This document shows positions 41,566 to 51,991 of a stretch of DNA of 64,000 nucleotides, in pieces. Both the position numbers and the translations under genes were made by a program. The DNA comes from Mucilaginibacter sp. OK283 (lineage in GTDB: Bacteria > Bacteroidota > Bacteroidia > Sphingobacteriales > Sphingobacteriaceae): assembly GCF_900110415.1 (NCBI RefSeq), contig NZ_FODR01000003.1, positions 496,001 through 560,000 on the forward strand, read 5' to 3'. Every line of letters starts with the position of its first letter. The stretch's first letter is position 1. The notes under the pieces are model-generated. The model searched no databases. It was not told where the DNA came from and saw only the letters and a list, made by a program, of their open reading frames with translations.

Positions 41566-42729
41566 GTGCAAAAGCAGGAATTTCAACAATTGATTGATAA
41601 ATACCTTAACGGGCAGGCTACTGCCGATGAGGTGCAGCTGTTAATGGAATTGTTTGACAACGCCCAAACCAATAATGATTGGGACGAGCAAACCCTGGGC
41701 GTGAAGCAAGACCTGGAAGATAAAATGCTGCAACGTTTGCAATCGGCAGTTCAGCAATCGTCAGCAAAGCATCAACCTAAAGTATTCAAAATCTTTGCTT
41801 CCAGGAATGTAGCTGCGGCGGTAATCGGCCTTATGATTATTAGCGCCGGTGTGTATTACGGTACGCGGCACACGGCAAAAGAGGTAGCTCTGGCAAAAAA
41901 CAAAACGGTGGTTAAGCACGATGCCGACCCCGGTAAAAATGAAGCAGTCCTAACCTTAGATAATGGCGAAAAAGTGGTGCTCGATTCTGCAAGGATCGGC
42001 ACCCTTGCCAAAAAAGGCAACATCAGCATTAAAAAAACTAAAGATGGGCAACTGGTTTACCAGGTTGAAGAAGGCAAGGCTTCAGCGGCAAATGGCCCTG
42101 TAGCTTATAATACCATCAGCACACCACGTGGAGGTCAGTACCAGGTTATATTGCCCGATGGTAGCAAAATTTGGCTCAACGCGGCATCATCGCTCAAATT
42201 CCCCACGGCATTTACCGGCAGCCAACGTGATGTGGAGCTAACCGGCGAGGCCTATTTTGAAGTGGCTAAAAATCCGTCGAAGCCATTCATGGTAAATGTT
42301 AATGCGCTTAAAGTAAAGGTATTGGGCACCCATTTTAACATTAATGCCTATGCCGACGAGGACGATATTAAAACAACTTTGCTGGAAGGATTGGTACAAT
42401 TAACCAGCGGCAATAACCATAACTTGCTAAAACCAGATGAGCAGGGTATTGTTAAAGGCGATAATATCCAGGTTGTTGAGGTAGATGCCGAAAGGGCCGT
42501 GGCCTGGAAAAACGGTTTTTTTGATTTTAACCGGGCCAGTATCAGGGATATCATGAAACAACTATCGCGATGGTACAACATCGAAGTGGTTTACAACGGA
42601 AAAGTATCTGACGACGAATTTATGGGCAGAATTGAACGAAATGTGAAGCTATCGCAGGTACTGCACGTTCTGGAGCTTAGCCATGTGCATTTTAAAGTTG
42701 AAGATAAAAAGATAACAGTATCACCTTAA
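41566..42729 (+). CDS. FecR-family anti-sigma factor
   Basis: Protein of 387 residues starting at GTG 41566 (MQKQEFQQLIDKYLNGQATA). The N-terminal cytosolic domain (1-75) is followed by one transmembrane helix (about 83-100, NVAAAVIGLMIISAGVYYG), then the periplasmic FecR domain (ISTPRGGQYQVILPDGSKIW, LTGEAYFEVAKNPSKPF, VKVLGTHFNINAYADE) and a C-terminal STN-contacting domain. It holds the ECF sigma factor at the membrane until SusC binds its glycan. The cognate sigma factor is 1.4 kb upstream, separated by a toxin-antitoxin cassette. SusC follows after about 190 bases. Confidence 0.95.
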   Translation: MQKQEFQQLIDKYLNGQATADEVQLLMELFDNAQTNNDWDEQTLGVKQDLEDKMLQRLQSAVQQSSAKHQPKVFKIFASRNVAAAVIGLMIISAGVYYGTRHTAKEVALAKNKTVVKHDADPGKNEAVLTLDNGEKVVLDSARIGTLAKKGNISIKKTKDGQLVYQVEEGKASAANGPVAYNTISTPRGGQYQVILPDGSKIWLNAASSLKFPTAFTGSQRDVELTGEAYFEVAKNPSKPFMVNVNALKVKVLGTHFNINAYADEDDIKTTLLEGLVQLTSGNNHNLLKPDEQGIVKGDNIQVVEVDAERAVAWKNGFFDFNRASIRDIMKQLSRWYNIEVVYNGKVSDDEFMGRIERNVKLSQVLHVLELSHVHFKVEDKKITVSP

Positions 42730-42818
42730 CCATATCCGTTTTTACATTAACCTTTAAAAAACATCTACCTATGAAAAAAAACATACATCTCCATTAACGC
42801 CCTACAACTACCTTACCC

Positions 42819-42857
42819 ATGAAAAACGCCGGGAGTACTGCAATACTCCCGGCTTAA
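42819..42857 (+). promoter_or_regulatory. Hairpin with a tiny frame between FecR and SusC
   Basis: GCCGGGAGTA (42828-42837) pairs perfectly with TACTCCCGGC (42844-42853) over a six-base loop. A 12-codon frame MKNAGSTAILPA runs through the hairpin and ends at 42857. It is not followed by a T run, so it is more likely an mRNA-structure or translation-control element than a terminator. Confidence 0.45.
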
Positions 42858-42922
42858 ATGTATGGGCTAAGCTTTTACTGAGTTTCCTTAACAGACACAT
42901 TCACCCAAAACACGACGAAGTT

Positions 42923-45900
42923 ATGCAATTAAACTTTAGGGGTAAAGTATTTTATGTACCCCAAACATCAACCTCCAAACTGTTTTTGACAATGAAGTTA
43001 ACGGTTATCCTGATTATGATTGGCTGTTTACAGCTTAGCGCCAAAAGTTACTCGCAAACCATAACGCTAAGCACCAGCAATACCGCTATTGATAAAGTAT
43101 TTACCGCTATTGAAAAGCAAAGCGGTTTTTATTTTTTTTACAAATACAATGAAATTAAGCATGCCAAACCCGTTACAATTTCTTTAAAAAATGCCACGCT
43201 TGAACAAGCCTTACACGAGTGTTTTAAAGACGAACCTTTTACCTATACCATTGATAACAAAACCATTATTGTAAATAAAAAGGAAGAGCAGTTGGTTATA
43301 CCCGATAAAATAACCGTTAGCGGGCAGGTTCTTGACAATACCAAACAGCCATTGCCCGGTGTAAGCATCACCATTAAAGGTTCAAATACCGGGGTAATAA
43401 GCGGAATCGATGGTAAATACAGCATCCAGGTTGATGATAACGCGGTGCTGGTTTTCAGGTTTGTAGGATTTAAAACAAGGGAAGAGCCTGTTAACAAACG
43501 TGCGGTTATCAATGTGTCCCTTGATGAAGATAACCAGCAAATGAGCGAGGTTGTAGTAGTGGGATATGGTAACCAGGAACGTAAAAACGTTACCGGTGCG
43601 GTTGGAACCGTAAAAATGGCCAATATTAAAGAGATAAAAGCTGCCAGCCTTGATCTGAAACTGGCAGGGCAACTGGCCGGCGTTACAGTAAACCAGGTTA
43701 CAGGCACGCCGGGTGGCGGTGTTGCGGTTAACATCCGCGGCGCCGGTTCAGTGGGCGCCGGTGACAACCCGCTGTATGTGGTAGATGGTTTTCCACTCTC
43801 GCCTGGTTTCGATCAATATTCGAACCCCCTGAGCACCATTAACCCCGATGATATTGAAAATATAAGCGTACTTAAAGATGCTGCTTCAACCGCAATATAT
43901 GGTTCGCGCGGTGCAAATGGGGTTATCATGATAACTACCAAGCGGGCAAAAAAAGGGGAGTCGTCTGTTACGGTAAATACTTCAACCGGTCTGCAATCGG
44001 TATTGCCTAAAAGCAAACTTAAAATGATGACGGCGACCGAATTTGCCCAATGGCGTACAGAAGCTATCCAGGATGCAAACGCGGTTAATGGTACCAATAA
44101 CCCCATACCCAACGAGTATAAAAACCCTCAATCGCTTGGCAAAGGCACCGGTTGGTTTGATGCTGTAACCCGTGTTGCGCCGATGCAAAATTACGATGTT
44201 ACCATAGCTGACGGTACAGAAAAAGTACGGTCGTTGTTTTCATTAGGATACTTTGATCAGCAGGGTACTGTGCTTAATACGGCTTTTAAGCGCTATTCGT
44301 TAAAAGCTACAATTGATGCAGATATAGCTAAAGGCTTGACCGTAGGGTTAAATATAGCGCCCACTTACAGCTTCAGGAATTTACAGGAAACAGACGGCCA
44401 CTTTCTTTCGGCAGCATTAAGCCAGGCCTACCTGGAAAGCCCGCTTGTGCCGGTGAAACAACCTGATGGCTCGTATACCAACGTTGTCGGGTCGCCAGGT
44501 ACTTTTCAAAATAATAACCCGGTAAGTTCCCTTGTAAATACAACCAACAAGCGCAACGAATTCAGGGCCCTTGCCAACACTTATATTGATTATGAAGTTG
44601 TTAAAGGGCTGAACATAAAATCAACGTTTGGGGTCGACTATCAAACCAAATCACAGGATTACTACAGGCCATCGTACCTGGGCGGGTTTAATGTCCCAAA
44701 CCGCGATGGTAACCAGCAAAAAGCAGTAGCTTCATTCACCTCGCAAAATGTTTTTAACTGGCTCAACGAAAACAGCATCAACTACAAAAAAAACTGGGGC
44801 AGCCATACATTAACTGTATTGGCCGATTACTCCATACAACAGGAAAACTCACATGATCGTTTTACTTTCGGCACCGGCTTTCCTGATGATGCCATACGGT
44901 CTGTTGCCAATGCAACCATCATTACTGCTGATGCCGGCGACGCCGAGTGGCGTTTACAATCGTTAATTGGCCGGGTAAATTATGCCTATAAAGATAAATA
45001 CCTGTTAAGTGGCTCTATTCGCCGCGATGGCTCATCAAGGTTTGCACCCGGGCACCGTTGGGGCACTTTCCCGTCGGTATCAGGCGGATGGCGCATTTCC
45101 GACGAATCTTTTTTTCCTAAAACGGCGGCAATTGACCAGGTTAAGTTTACCGCCAGCTACGGCCTTGCCGGTAATAACGATGTAGGGAACTATGATTACA
45201 TTCCCGTTGTTGATGTAGCCAATTATACATTTGGCGGCGGGCTTGCACCGGGGGCTTCAATAACCGACCAGATTGGCAATACCGAGCTTGGCTGGGAAAC
45301 CACCAAACAGCTGGATATAGGTATGGATGTATCGCTGCTAAAAGGCCGCGTTTATTTAATTGCCGAATATTATAACCGGTATACCCAACGGATGCTGCAG
45401 TATATCCCGATTCCTATCGTATCGGGCTATGGTTATGCTTTATCAAATGTGGGTAATGTACGTAACCGCGGATGGGAGTTTACGTTAACCACAAAAAATA
45501 TAGTGGAGCGTAACTTCAACTGGTCAACCGATCTTAACATATCATTTAACCGCAATAAGGTGCTTGATTTAGGCCCTACACCATACATTTACGATGCACC
45601 TAAAAACGACAACCCTACAAGTATTACCAAAGTAGGCCTGCCCTTAGGCCAGTTTTATGGTTATATTTTTGAAGGTATATTTCAAAACCAGGCCGAGCTT
45701 GATAAATACTCTCATTTTGACGGCGAACAGGTTGGCAATGTCAGGTATAAAGATGTTAATGGCGATGGCGTAATTGACGGTAACGACCAAACCAATATAG
45801 GCAACCCCTGGCCCAAATTTACATTTGGTTTCAGCAATCATTTTTCGTACAAAAAGTTTGATCTGAATATCATTACAGCAGGATCGGTTGGCGGGCACGT

Positions 45901-46312
45901 GTTTGATATGTACAAGCAGTTTACAACCAATTTAGATGGGGTTTTTAATGTCGAGGAATCGGTTATTCATCGCTGGCGGTCTGCAAGCAATCCAGGAGCT
46001 GGAATATTGCCAACCACCGTTTCAAACACCAATCTTGCGCGTGATTATTACCCATCGTACTGGGTTGAAAGTAACTCGTATCTGTCGGTTAAAAACATTG
46101 ATTTTGGATACAACTTTAAAACAAAGTTCACCAGGAATTTCAGGGTCTATTTCAGTGCCCAAAACGCCATCCTCCTAACCGGTTATAAAGGCGGTAACCC
46201 CGAGGTAGGGATTGAAGGGCAGCAGGGCAACAGGTCGCTGTCGCCCAACGTAAATTTTACGGGCTATCCTGTTTCGGCAGTTTACACGTTGGGGTGTAAC
46301 GTGACATTTTAA
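42923..46312 (+). CDS. SusC/RagA TonB-dependent receptor with STN domain
   Basis: Outer-membrane receptor of 1129 residues. The extended signal region ends CLQLSAKSYSQ. Then come the STN signalling domain (about 45-115, TAIDKVFTAIEKQSGFYFFY), a CarboxypepD_reg beta-sandwich (about 128-210, SGQVLDNTKQPLPGVSITIK), the plug (about 220-340, NPLYVVDGFPLSPGFDQ, ISVLKDAASTAIYGSRGANG) and a beta-barrel ending GYPVSAVYTLGCNVTF. The STN domain means it can signal to FecR. With SusD it binds and imports oligosaccharide by TonB energy. Confidence 0.97.
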   Translation: MQLNFRGKVFYVPQTSTSKLFLTMKLTVILIMIGCLQLSAKSYSQTITLSTSNTAIDKVFTAIEKQSGFYFFYKYNEIKHAKPVTISLKNATLEQALHECFKDEPFTYTIDNKTIIVNKKEEQLVIPDKITVSGQVLDNTKQPLPGVSITIKGSNTGVISGIDGKYSIQVDDNAVLVFRFVGFKTREEPVNKRAVINVSLDEDNQQMSEVVVVGYGNQERKNVTGAVGTVKMANIKEIKAASLDLKLAGQLAGVTVNQVTGTPGGGVAVNIRGAGSVGAGDNPLYVVDGFPLSPGFDQYSNPLSTINPDDIENISVLKDAASTAIYGSRGANGVIMITTKRAKKGESSVTVNTSTGLQSVLPKSKLKMMTATEFAQWRTEAIQDANAVNGTNNPIPNEYKNPQSLGKGTGWFDAVTRVAPMQNYDVTIADGTEKVRSLFSLGYFDQQGTVLNTAFKRYSLKATIDADIAKGLTVGLNIAPTYSFRNLQETDGHFLSAALSQAYLESPLVPVKQPDGSYTNVVGSPGTFQNNNPVSSLVNTTNKRNEFRALANTYIDYEVVKGLNIKSTFGVDYQTKSQDYYRPSYLGGFNVPNRDGNQQKAVASFTSQNVFNWLNENSINYKKNWGSHTLTVLADYSIQQENSHDRFTFGTGFPDDAIRSVANATIITADAGDAEWRLQSLIGRVNYAYKDKYLLSGSIRRDGSSRFAPGHRWGTFPSVSGGWRISDESFFPKTAAIDQVKFTASYGLAGNNDVGNYDYIPVVDVANYTFGGGLAPGASITDQIGNTELGWETTKQLDIGMDVSLLKGRVYLIAEYYNRYTQRMLQYIPIPIVSGYGYALSNVGNVRNRGWEFTLTTKNIVERNFNWSTDLNISFNRNKVLDLGPTPYIYDAPKNDNPTSITKVGLPLGQFYGYIFEGIFQNQAELDKYSHFDGEQVGNVRYKDVNGDGVIDGNDQTNIGNPWPKFTFGFSNHFSYKKFDLNIITAGSVGGHVFDMYKQFTTNLDGVFNVEESVIHRWRSASNPGAGILPTTVSNTNLARDYYPSYWVESNSYLSVKNIDFGYNFKTKFTRNFRVYFSAQNAILLTGYKGGNPEVGIEGQQGNRSLSPNVNFTGYPVSAVYTLGCNVTF

Positions 46313-46363
46313 TTGAAAATGAGTATTCAAACTAACGATGGTGAAACCATAACAACAGAAATC

Positions 46364-47857
46364 ATGAAAAAATACATATATGTTTTCCTGGTACTTATTG
46401 CATGTGGCACGTGGAGCTGTAAAAAGGATTATCTTAACCTTCAGCCTGCCGATACTCAAAATACAACCAATTTTTTCAAGACAAAGGCACAGTTTATACA
46501 GGCGGTTAACGGAGCTTATGCACCGTTACAAGGGCTGTATAACGGCAGTTTTTGGGCAATGGGCGAAATGCGGTCTGACAATACATCATACGAGTTTGAT
46601 CCTTATGACCGCTCCGGTACCAACAAAGAGGAAATAGATGAGTTTAGGGAGTTGAACAATAACGATATGGTAGGCGCTTTTTTTGAGGCCAGCTATACAG
46701 GCATTGGCCGTTGCAATGCTATTTTAGCACGTTTGCCCGCGGCCAAACTTGATGTGGCAGTTGCCGATACCATTGCGGGGCAAGCCAGCTTTTTACGCGC
46801 ATTCAACTATTTTAACCTGGTGCGTATGTTTGGCCGGGTGCCGCTGGTACTTAACGAGGTAGCATCGGTAAGCGAGGCTTACAAGGTAGCAACAAAGGCC
46901 GAGGTAGATGCTGTTTACGCGGCTATTATTGCCGATGCGCAGGTTGCAGTTGCCAAACTGCCGGTAACCTATGCCGGCGCCGCAAATAAAGGCCGGGTAA
47001 CCAAGGGAACTGCCGAAACCATGCTTGCCGAGGTGTACATGACCCGGAAAAAATTTGACCTGGCCATTCCCTTGCTGCGGAATATTATTGCATTAAATGC
47101 TTATCATCTGAATACAGATTATGCCGATAACTTTGATAATAATAAAGAGAACGGCCCCGAGTCTATTTTCGAAATACAATACATTGAGGGTTCAAACGGA
47201 CTGGGCAGCGATTTTGTAGATACTTTTATCCCCTGGGATTATTATGACTCGGATGTAACCGGTTTTGAGATAGCCAACGGCGCGCAAAACGGCTGGAATA
47301 TTCCAACCCAGGACCTGGTTAACGCCTACGAGGATGGCGATAACCGTAAGGATGCCTCGTTAATTGAATTTACATCTGATGAGTACGGCGTGGATTTGCC
47401 GTTTATTAAAAAGTTTGCAACCACCAGCGCCGTGCAGGGTGTAACCGGCAAAAATTTCCCGGTGTACCGCTATGCCGATGTTTACCTGATGCTGGCCGAA
47501 TGCCTTAACGAGCAGGGATTTGTGGGTGGCGGCGATGCTTTTAAATATTTAAACATGGTACGCGAACGGGCCGGCCTGGCCGCTAAATCCGCCGGGAATG
47601 ATGACCCTGCTTTAAATGTTTCGGGCCAGGATGCCTTTCGCGATGCCATTGCGCATGAAAGGCAGGTCGAATTGGCGTTTGAAAATCACCGCTGGTTTGA
47701 TCTTTTACGTACCGGTAAGGCCGTTGCTGTAATGACAGCCCACGGCGCCCGCGAAAAAGCCTTTAAAAAACCTTACTGGAATGTTAACTCGGCTGCATAC
47801 TCAAATATCCGCCTGCTTTTTCAATACCCGTTAACCGAAGGCACCCTGGAACATTAG
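46364..47857 (+). CDS. SusD/RagB family glycan-binding lipoprotein
   Basis: Lipoprotein of 497 residues, starting MKKYIYVFLVLIACGTWSCK with the lipid-acceptor Cys19; a longer upstream frame was rejected. Family signatures: LNLQPADTQNTTNFF, GRCNAILARLPA, LRAFNYFNLVRMFGRVPLV, the TPR-like TKGTAETMLAEVYMTRKKFD, and the C-terminal ERQVELAFENHRWFDLLRTG. It sits on the outer membrane as a lid over SusC and recognises the target glycan. It lies 51 bases after SusC. A strong hairpin follows the stop codon. Confidence 0.97.
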   Translation: MKKYIYVFLVLIACGTWSCKKDYLNLQPADTQNTTNFFKTKAQFIQAVNGAYAPLQGLYNGSFWAMGEMRSDNTSYEFDPYDRSGTNKEEIDEFRELNNNDMVGAFFEASYTGIGRCNAILARLPAAKLDVAVADTIAGQASFLRAFNYFNLVRMFGRVPLVLNEVASVSEAYKVATKAEVDAVYAAIIADAQVAVAKLPVTYAGAANKGRVTKGTAETMLAEVYMTRKKFDLAIPLLRNIIALNAYHLNTDYADNFDNNKENGPESIFEIQYIEGSNGLGSDFVDTFIPWDYYDSDVTGFEIANGAQNGWNIPTQDLVNAYEDGDNRKDASLIEFTSDEYGVDLPFIKKFATTSAVQGVTGKNFPVYRYADVYLMLAECLNEQGFVGGGDAFKYLNMVRERAGLAAKSAGNDDPALNVSGQDAFRDAIAHERQVELAFENHRWFDLLRTGKAVAVMTAHGAREKAFKKPYWNVNSAAYSNIRLLFQYPLTEGTLEH

Positions 47858-47875
47858 CCCGTGGGACCTACCGGT

Positions 47876-47898
47876 CCCCGCGAAACTTTTGCGGGGCC
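47876..47898 (+). terminator. Stem-loop between susD and the GH78 gene
   Basis: CCCCGC (47876-47881) pairs with GCGGGG (47891-47896) around a nine-base loop and is followed by CCATTTTCGTTT. It may be a terminator or a partial attenuator that lowers expression of the enzymes relative to SusCD. Confidence 0.6.
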
Positions 47899-48007
47899 AT
47901 TTTCGTTTACTGATAGATATTGCAATTACCACATCATTTTTACTTGTTTTATAGCTAAATATGTACGGTACTTAAAACAAAAATCGTTCTAAAGCTATAT
48001 TTAATGC

Positions 48008-50794
48008 ATGAATTATATTCAACAAGTAAGCGTGCTCAAAAAAGGATGCTTCAGTATCGTTTTATTATTTTCTGTTTCCCTAAGCTGTTTCTGCCAGGTT
48101 AAGTCATTACCACCACCCATCACGGTTGATAACCTTATTTGTGAGTATAAAACCAACCCCATATCGGTTGCAGTTGCTAATCCGCGTTTGAGCTGGAAAC
48201 TGGTATGCCCCGAGCGTGGCATTCAGCAAACATCCTACGAAATAAGAGTTGGAAGCAATGCGGTATCGTTAACCAAAGGCAAGGATATCATTTGGGGCAC
48301 CGGCCGTATTTATTCCGATCAGTCCATCCAGATTTACTATGGCGGGCCTATGCTTGCTTCGCGCCAAAAAGTTTACTGGCAGGTTAGGGTATGGGACAAT
48401 AAAAACAGGGTAAGCCCCTGGTGCATGGTCAACTTTTGGAAAATGGGTTTGCTAAATCGTGCCGACTGGTCGGCCAAATGGATCCAGGATACTTATGTAT
48501 CCGATACCACAGGTGGCCCGGCGCCCATGTTCCGTAAAAGTTTTAAGTTAGATAAAAAGGTACGTGCTGCACATTTATACATTACAGCGCACGGCGTTTT
48601 TGAAGCGCAAATAAACGGCAAGCGCGTTGGCAACGATTATTTTGCACCGGGCTGGACGAGTTATAACAAACGCATTCAATACAATGTATATGATGTTACC
48701 GCCAATATGCTAAAAGGCGATAATGCCATTGGCGTAACCGTTGGCGATGGCTGGTACAGGGGCTATACTTATAACCGTAAAAAAAATATATATGGCAGCA
48801 AACTGGCCCTGCTTTGCCAGTTGGAATTAGTATATACTAATGGTAAACGGGAGATTATTAATTCTGATAAAAGCTGGAAAGTGGCCTACGGCGCGATACG
48901 CTCGTCCTCATTTTTTGATGGCGAGGTTTATGATGCCCGAAAAGAAAAAATCGGATGGACAAATCCGGGTTATAAAGATATGACCTGGGATACGGTTAAA
49001 ACCGATTCGACTATTAAAGATAACTTGATTGCCACCGCCGGCCAGACTGTAAAAAAACACGAGAAGTTTTTACCGCTTAAGGTATTTACCACACCAGCGG
49101 GCGAGCGGGTAGTTGACTTTGGACAAAACCTGGTAGGCTGGGTGCAATTTAAACTGAAAGCAAAGGCAGGCGATACCGTCAGGCTTTACCATGCCGAAGT
49201 GCTGGATCAAAAAGGAAATTTTTACACCAAAAACCTGCGTACCGCCAAACAGGAAATTACCTATATTTTTAAAGATGACAGCCTTGCCACTTTCGAACCT
49301 CATTTTACCTTCCAGGGGTTCAGGTTTTTAAAGGTGGTGGGTTATACCGGCCCGCTGGATTCCACAAATCTGGCTGCTTATGCCGTTTACTCGGATATGG
49401 CACAAACAGGCAAATTTTCCACTTCAAACCCATTAGTTAACCAGTTACAACATAATATTCAATGGGGGCAAAAAGGAAATTTTATTGATGTGCCTACCGA
49501 TTGCCCGCAGCGCGATGAGCGCATGGGCTGGACGGGCGATGCACAGGCCTTTTGCCGTACCGCCACTTTTAATATGGATGTGGCAGGCTTTTATACCAAA
49601 TGGCTAAAAGATTTAACAGTCGATCAGCATAAAGATGGCGCGGTGCCTTACGTGATACCCAATATGCTGGATAGCGCTTCGTCTGCCGCATCCGGCTGGA
49701 GCGACGTGGCCACCATAGCCCCATGGAATATTTACCTGGCCTATAACGATAAGCAGGTGTTGCAGCAGCAGTACGAAAGTATGAAGGCATGGGTGGGCTA
49801 CATTCAGCTGCATAGCCGCAATTACCTATGGGATACAGGCAACCACTTTGGCGACTGGCTGTTTTATGCCGGTACCAATTACGAAGATGGTGCCGCACTA
49901 ACCGACAAAAACCTGATAGCACAGGCTTTTTATGCCCACTCAACGCAATTGCTCATCAATGCAGCCAAAATATTGGGTAAAAGCGATGATGTACAAAAAT
50001 ATTCGCAACTGTTGTATAATATCAAAAAAGCTTTTAACAGCGAGTATGTAACACCCAACGGGCGCATGATATCGGGTACGCAAACATCCTACGTACTGGC
50101 ATTAAATTTCGATTTACTGCCCGAGAACCTGAGGGTATCGGCAGCAAAAAGGCTGGTAAAAAATATTGATGATTACGACGAGCATATCACTACCGGCTTT
50201 TTAGGCACACCCTATATTTGCCATGTTTTGAGCCGCTTTGGCTTTACAGATATTGCTTACGACCTGCTGATGAAAGAATCGTACCCATCGTGGTTATACC
50301 CGGTTAAAAACGGCGCTACCACCATTTGGGAACGCTGGGATGGCATTAAGCCCGATGGCAGCTTTGAAGATCCCGAAATGAACTCCTTTAACCATTATGC
50401 CTATGGCGCCATAGGCGATTGGATGTACCGGGTAATTGCCGGCATTAATACTGACGAGGCTGATCCGGGGTTCCACAAAATTATTATTTCGCCAAAGCCG
50501 GGCGGTAAATTAACCAGCGCGCAGGCCGAACTGGAAACCCTGTACGGCAAAATAAAATCGGCATGGAGTATTGATAATGGCATATTCACGCTGGATATTG
50601 TAGTGCCACCAAACACTACTGCGCATGTTATTTTGCCATCGGTAACCGATCAGATTACCGAAAGCGGGCTGGATATTAACAACGAAGAAGAGATTACCGA
50701 AATAAAAAAGGTTGGCAACGATGAACAGATGAACGTAGTATCGGGCACTTACCATTTTGTATATACGCTTAAGCTTCCGGGGAAAAAAAGCTGA
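48008..50794 (+). CDS. Alpha-L-rhamnosidase (GH78)
   Basis: Protein of 928 residues with a hydrophobic signal (SIVLLFSVSLSCFCQ). The N-terminal beta-sandwich domains precede the (alpha/alpha)6 catalytic barrel. Catalytic residues visible: Glu504 in CPQRDERMGWTGDAQAF (general acid) and Glu775 in TTIWERWDGIKPDG (general base). It removes terminal alpha-L-rhamnose. It is the first enzyme of the locus, after the stem-loop that ends susD, and is co-directional with the HGSNAT-like, GH20 and GH92 genes. Confidence 0.95.
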   Translation: MNYIQQVSVLKKGCFSIVLLFSVSLSCFCQVKSLPPPITVDNLICEYKTNPISVAVANPRLSWKLVCPERGIQQTSYEIRVGSNAVSLTKGKDIIWGTGRIYSDQSIQIYYGGPMLASRQKVYWQVRVWDNKNRVSPWCMVNFWKMGLLNRADWSAKWIQDTYVSDTTGGPAPMFRKSFKLDKKVRAAHLYITAHGVFEAQINGKRVGNDYFAPGWTSYNKRIQYNVYDVTANMLKGDNAIGVTVGDGWYRGYTYNRKKNIYGSKLALLCQLELVYTNGKREIINSDKSWKVAYGAIRSSSFFDGEVYDARKEKIGWTNPGYKDMTWDTVKTDSTIKDNLIATAGQTVKKHEKFLPLKVFTTPAGERVVDFGQNLVGWVQFKLKAKAGDTVRLYHAEVLDQKGNFYTKNLRTAKQEITYIFKDDSLATFEPHFTFQGFRFLKVVGYTGPLDSTNLAAYAVYSDMAQTGKFSTSNPLVNQLQHNIQWGQKGNFIDVPTDCPQRDERMGWTGDAQAFCRTATFNMDVAGFYTKWLKDLTVDQHKDGAVPYVIPNMLDSASSAASGWSDVATIAPWNIYLAYNDKQVLQQQYESMKAWVGYIQLHSRNYLWDTGNHFGDWLFYAGTNYEDGAALTDKNLIAQAFYAHSTQLLINAAKILGKSDDVQKYSQLLYNIKKAFNSEYVTPNGRMISGTQTSYVLALNFDLLPENLRVSAAKRLVKNIDDYDEHITTGFLGTPYICHVLSRFGFTDIAYDLLMKESYPSWLYPVKNGATTIWERWDGIKPDGSFEDPEMNSFNHYAYGAIGDWMYRVIAGINTDEADPGFHKIIISPKPGGKLTSAQAELETLYGKIKSAWSIDNGIFTLDIVVPPNTTAHVILPSVTDQITESGLDINNEEEITEIKKVGNDEQMNVVSGTYHFVYTLKLPGKKS

Positions 50795-50823
50795 CAACCG
50801 GACGATTTATGGAATAATAAAGC

Positions 50824-51975
50824 ATGGCAAATACAATAGTTGGCGATAAGGCCACCAGTACCAGCAGGCCGCGACTACTTTCGCTCGATTTTTTTCGCGG
50901 CTTTACCGTTGCGGCTATGATCCTGGTAAATGATCCCGGCGATTGGGGGCATATTTACTGGCCGCTGGAACACTCTAAATGGAATGGATGCACCCCCACC
51001 GACCTGGTGTTTCCTTTCTTCCTTTTTATGGTGGGGGTATCCATCGTTTATGCCACGCAGGGCAAAAAGTCAGATGAAGCAAATCATGGTAAAGCTATCG
51101 TTTCTATACTGCGACGCACATTAATCATCGTTGCATTAGGCGTTTGCCTGCCATTGATCAGCGATTTTCAGTTTGCGCATCTGCGCTTACCCGGCGTATT
51201 ACAGCGCATAGGGGTGGTGTTTGGCATTACTGCCATTATGTACCTGAAAACGAATACCCGAACACAAATTATGATAGCTGTGAGTTGTTTAATTGGCTAT
51301 TATTTAATCATGACTTTTGTGCCGGTGCCTGGCGTAACTCACCCCAACCTTGAAAAGGAGACCAATTTGGGCGCTTACATTGATAGGATGGTTTTTACCA
51401 CCAATCACCTTTGGCAAGCCTCTAAAACATGGGACCCCGAAGGGTTGTTGGGTACCGTACCCGCTATTGGTACCTGTTTGTTAGGCGTATTTACAGGCAC
51501 CTGGCTTAAAAGCGACCGGCTTAAAAACGGCAACGAAATTTTTAAACTTACCGGCGCGGGTGTGTTGCTGGTTATACTTGGCTTAATATGGAACACGTTT
51601 TTCCCTATCAATAAACAATTGTGGACAAGCTCATTCGTGCTGTTTACCGCCGGGCTGGCTATTATTATCCTGTCGTTATCGTACTGGCTTATCGATGTAA
51701 AAGGCTATAAGAAAATCCTGCCGCCATTCCTTGCCTTCGGCCGCAATGCCATAGCCGCCTATGTTTTAGCCGATGTAATCCCGGAAATACTATCCATTAT
51801 TCAGGTTACGGACAACGGGCATAAAACAAATGTCTGGTCGTACATGTACTTTCACCTCCTTACGCCCAATTTTTCGCCAAAGAATGCGTCGCTGATATCG
51901 GCCATACTTACGGTTATCATTATATTTATCCCTGTTTGGATATTGTACGTCAAAAAAATCACCGTAAAAATTTAA
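50824..51975 (+). CDS. HGSNAT/NagX-like membrane protein (DUF5009 type)
   Basis: Protein of 383 residues with about ten helices. The opening RLLSLDFFRGFTVAAMILVN with DPGDWGHIYWPLEHSKWNG and TPTDLVFPFFLFMVG is typical of the heparan-alpha-glucosaminide acetyltransferase-like family. In chitin and GlcNAc loci its relative NagX is reported as an inner-membrane GlcNAc transporter, while the human homologue acetylates glucosamine. Next to GH20 it probably handles the GlcNAc that GH20 releases. It starts 30 bases after the rhamnosidase stop. Confidence 0.9.
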   Translation: MANTIVGDKATSTSRPRLLSLDFFRGFTVAAMILVNDPGDWGHIYWPLEHSKWNGCTPTDLVFPFFLFMVGVSIVYATQGKKSDEANHGKAIVSILRRTLIIVALGVCLPLISDFQFAHLRLPGVLQRIGVVFGITAIMYLKTNTRTQIMIAVSCLIGYYLIMTFVPVPGVTHPNLEKETNLGAYIDRMVFTTNHLWQASKTWDPEGLLGTVPAIGTCLLGVFTGTWLKSDRLKNGNEIFKLTGAGVLLVILGLIWNTFFPINKQLWTSSFVLFTAGLAIIILSLSYWLIDVKGYKKILPPFLAFGRNAIAAYVLADVIPEILSIIQVTDNGHKTNVWSYMYFHLLTPNFSPKNASLISAILTVIIIFIPVWILYVKKITVKI

Positions 51976-51991
51976 GCCCCCCTTACATTAC

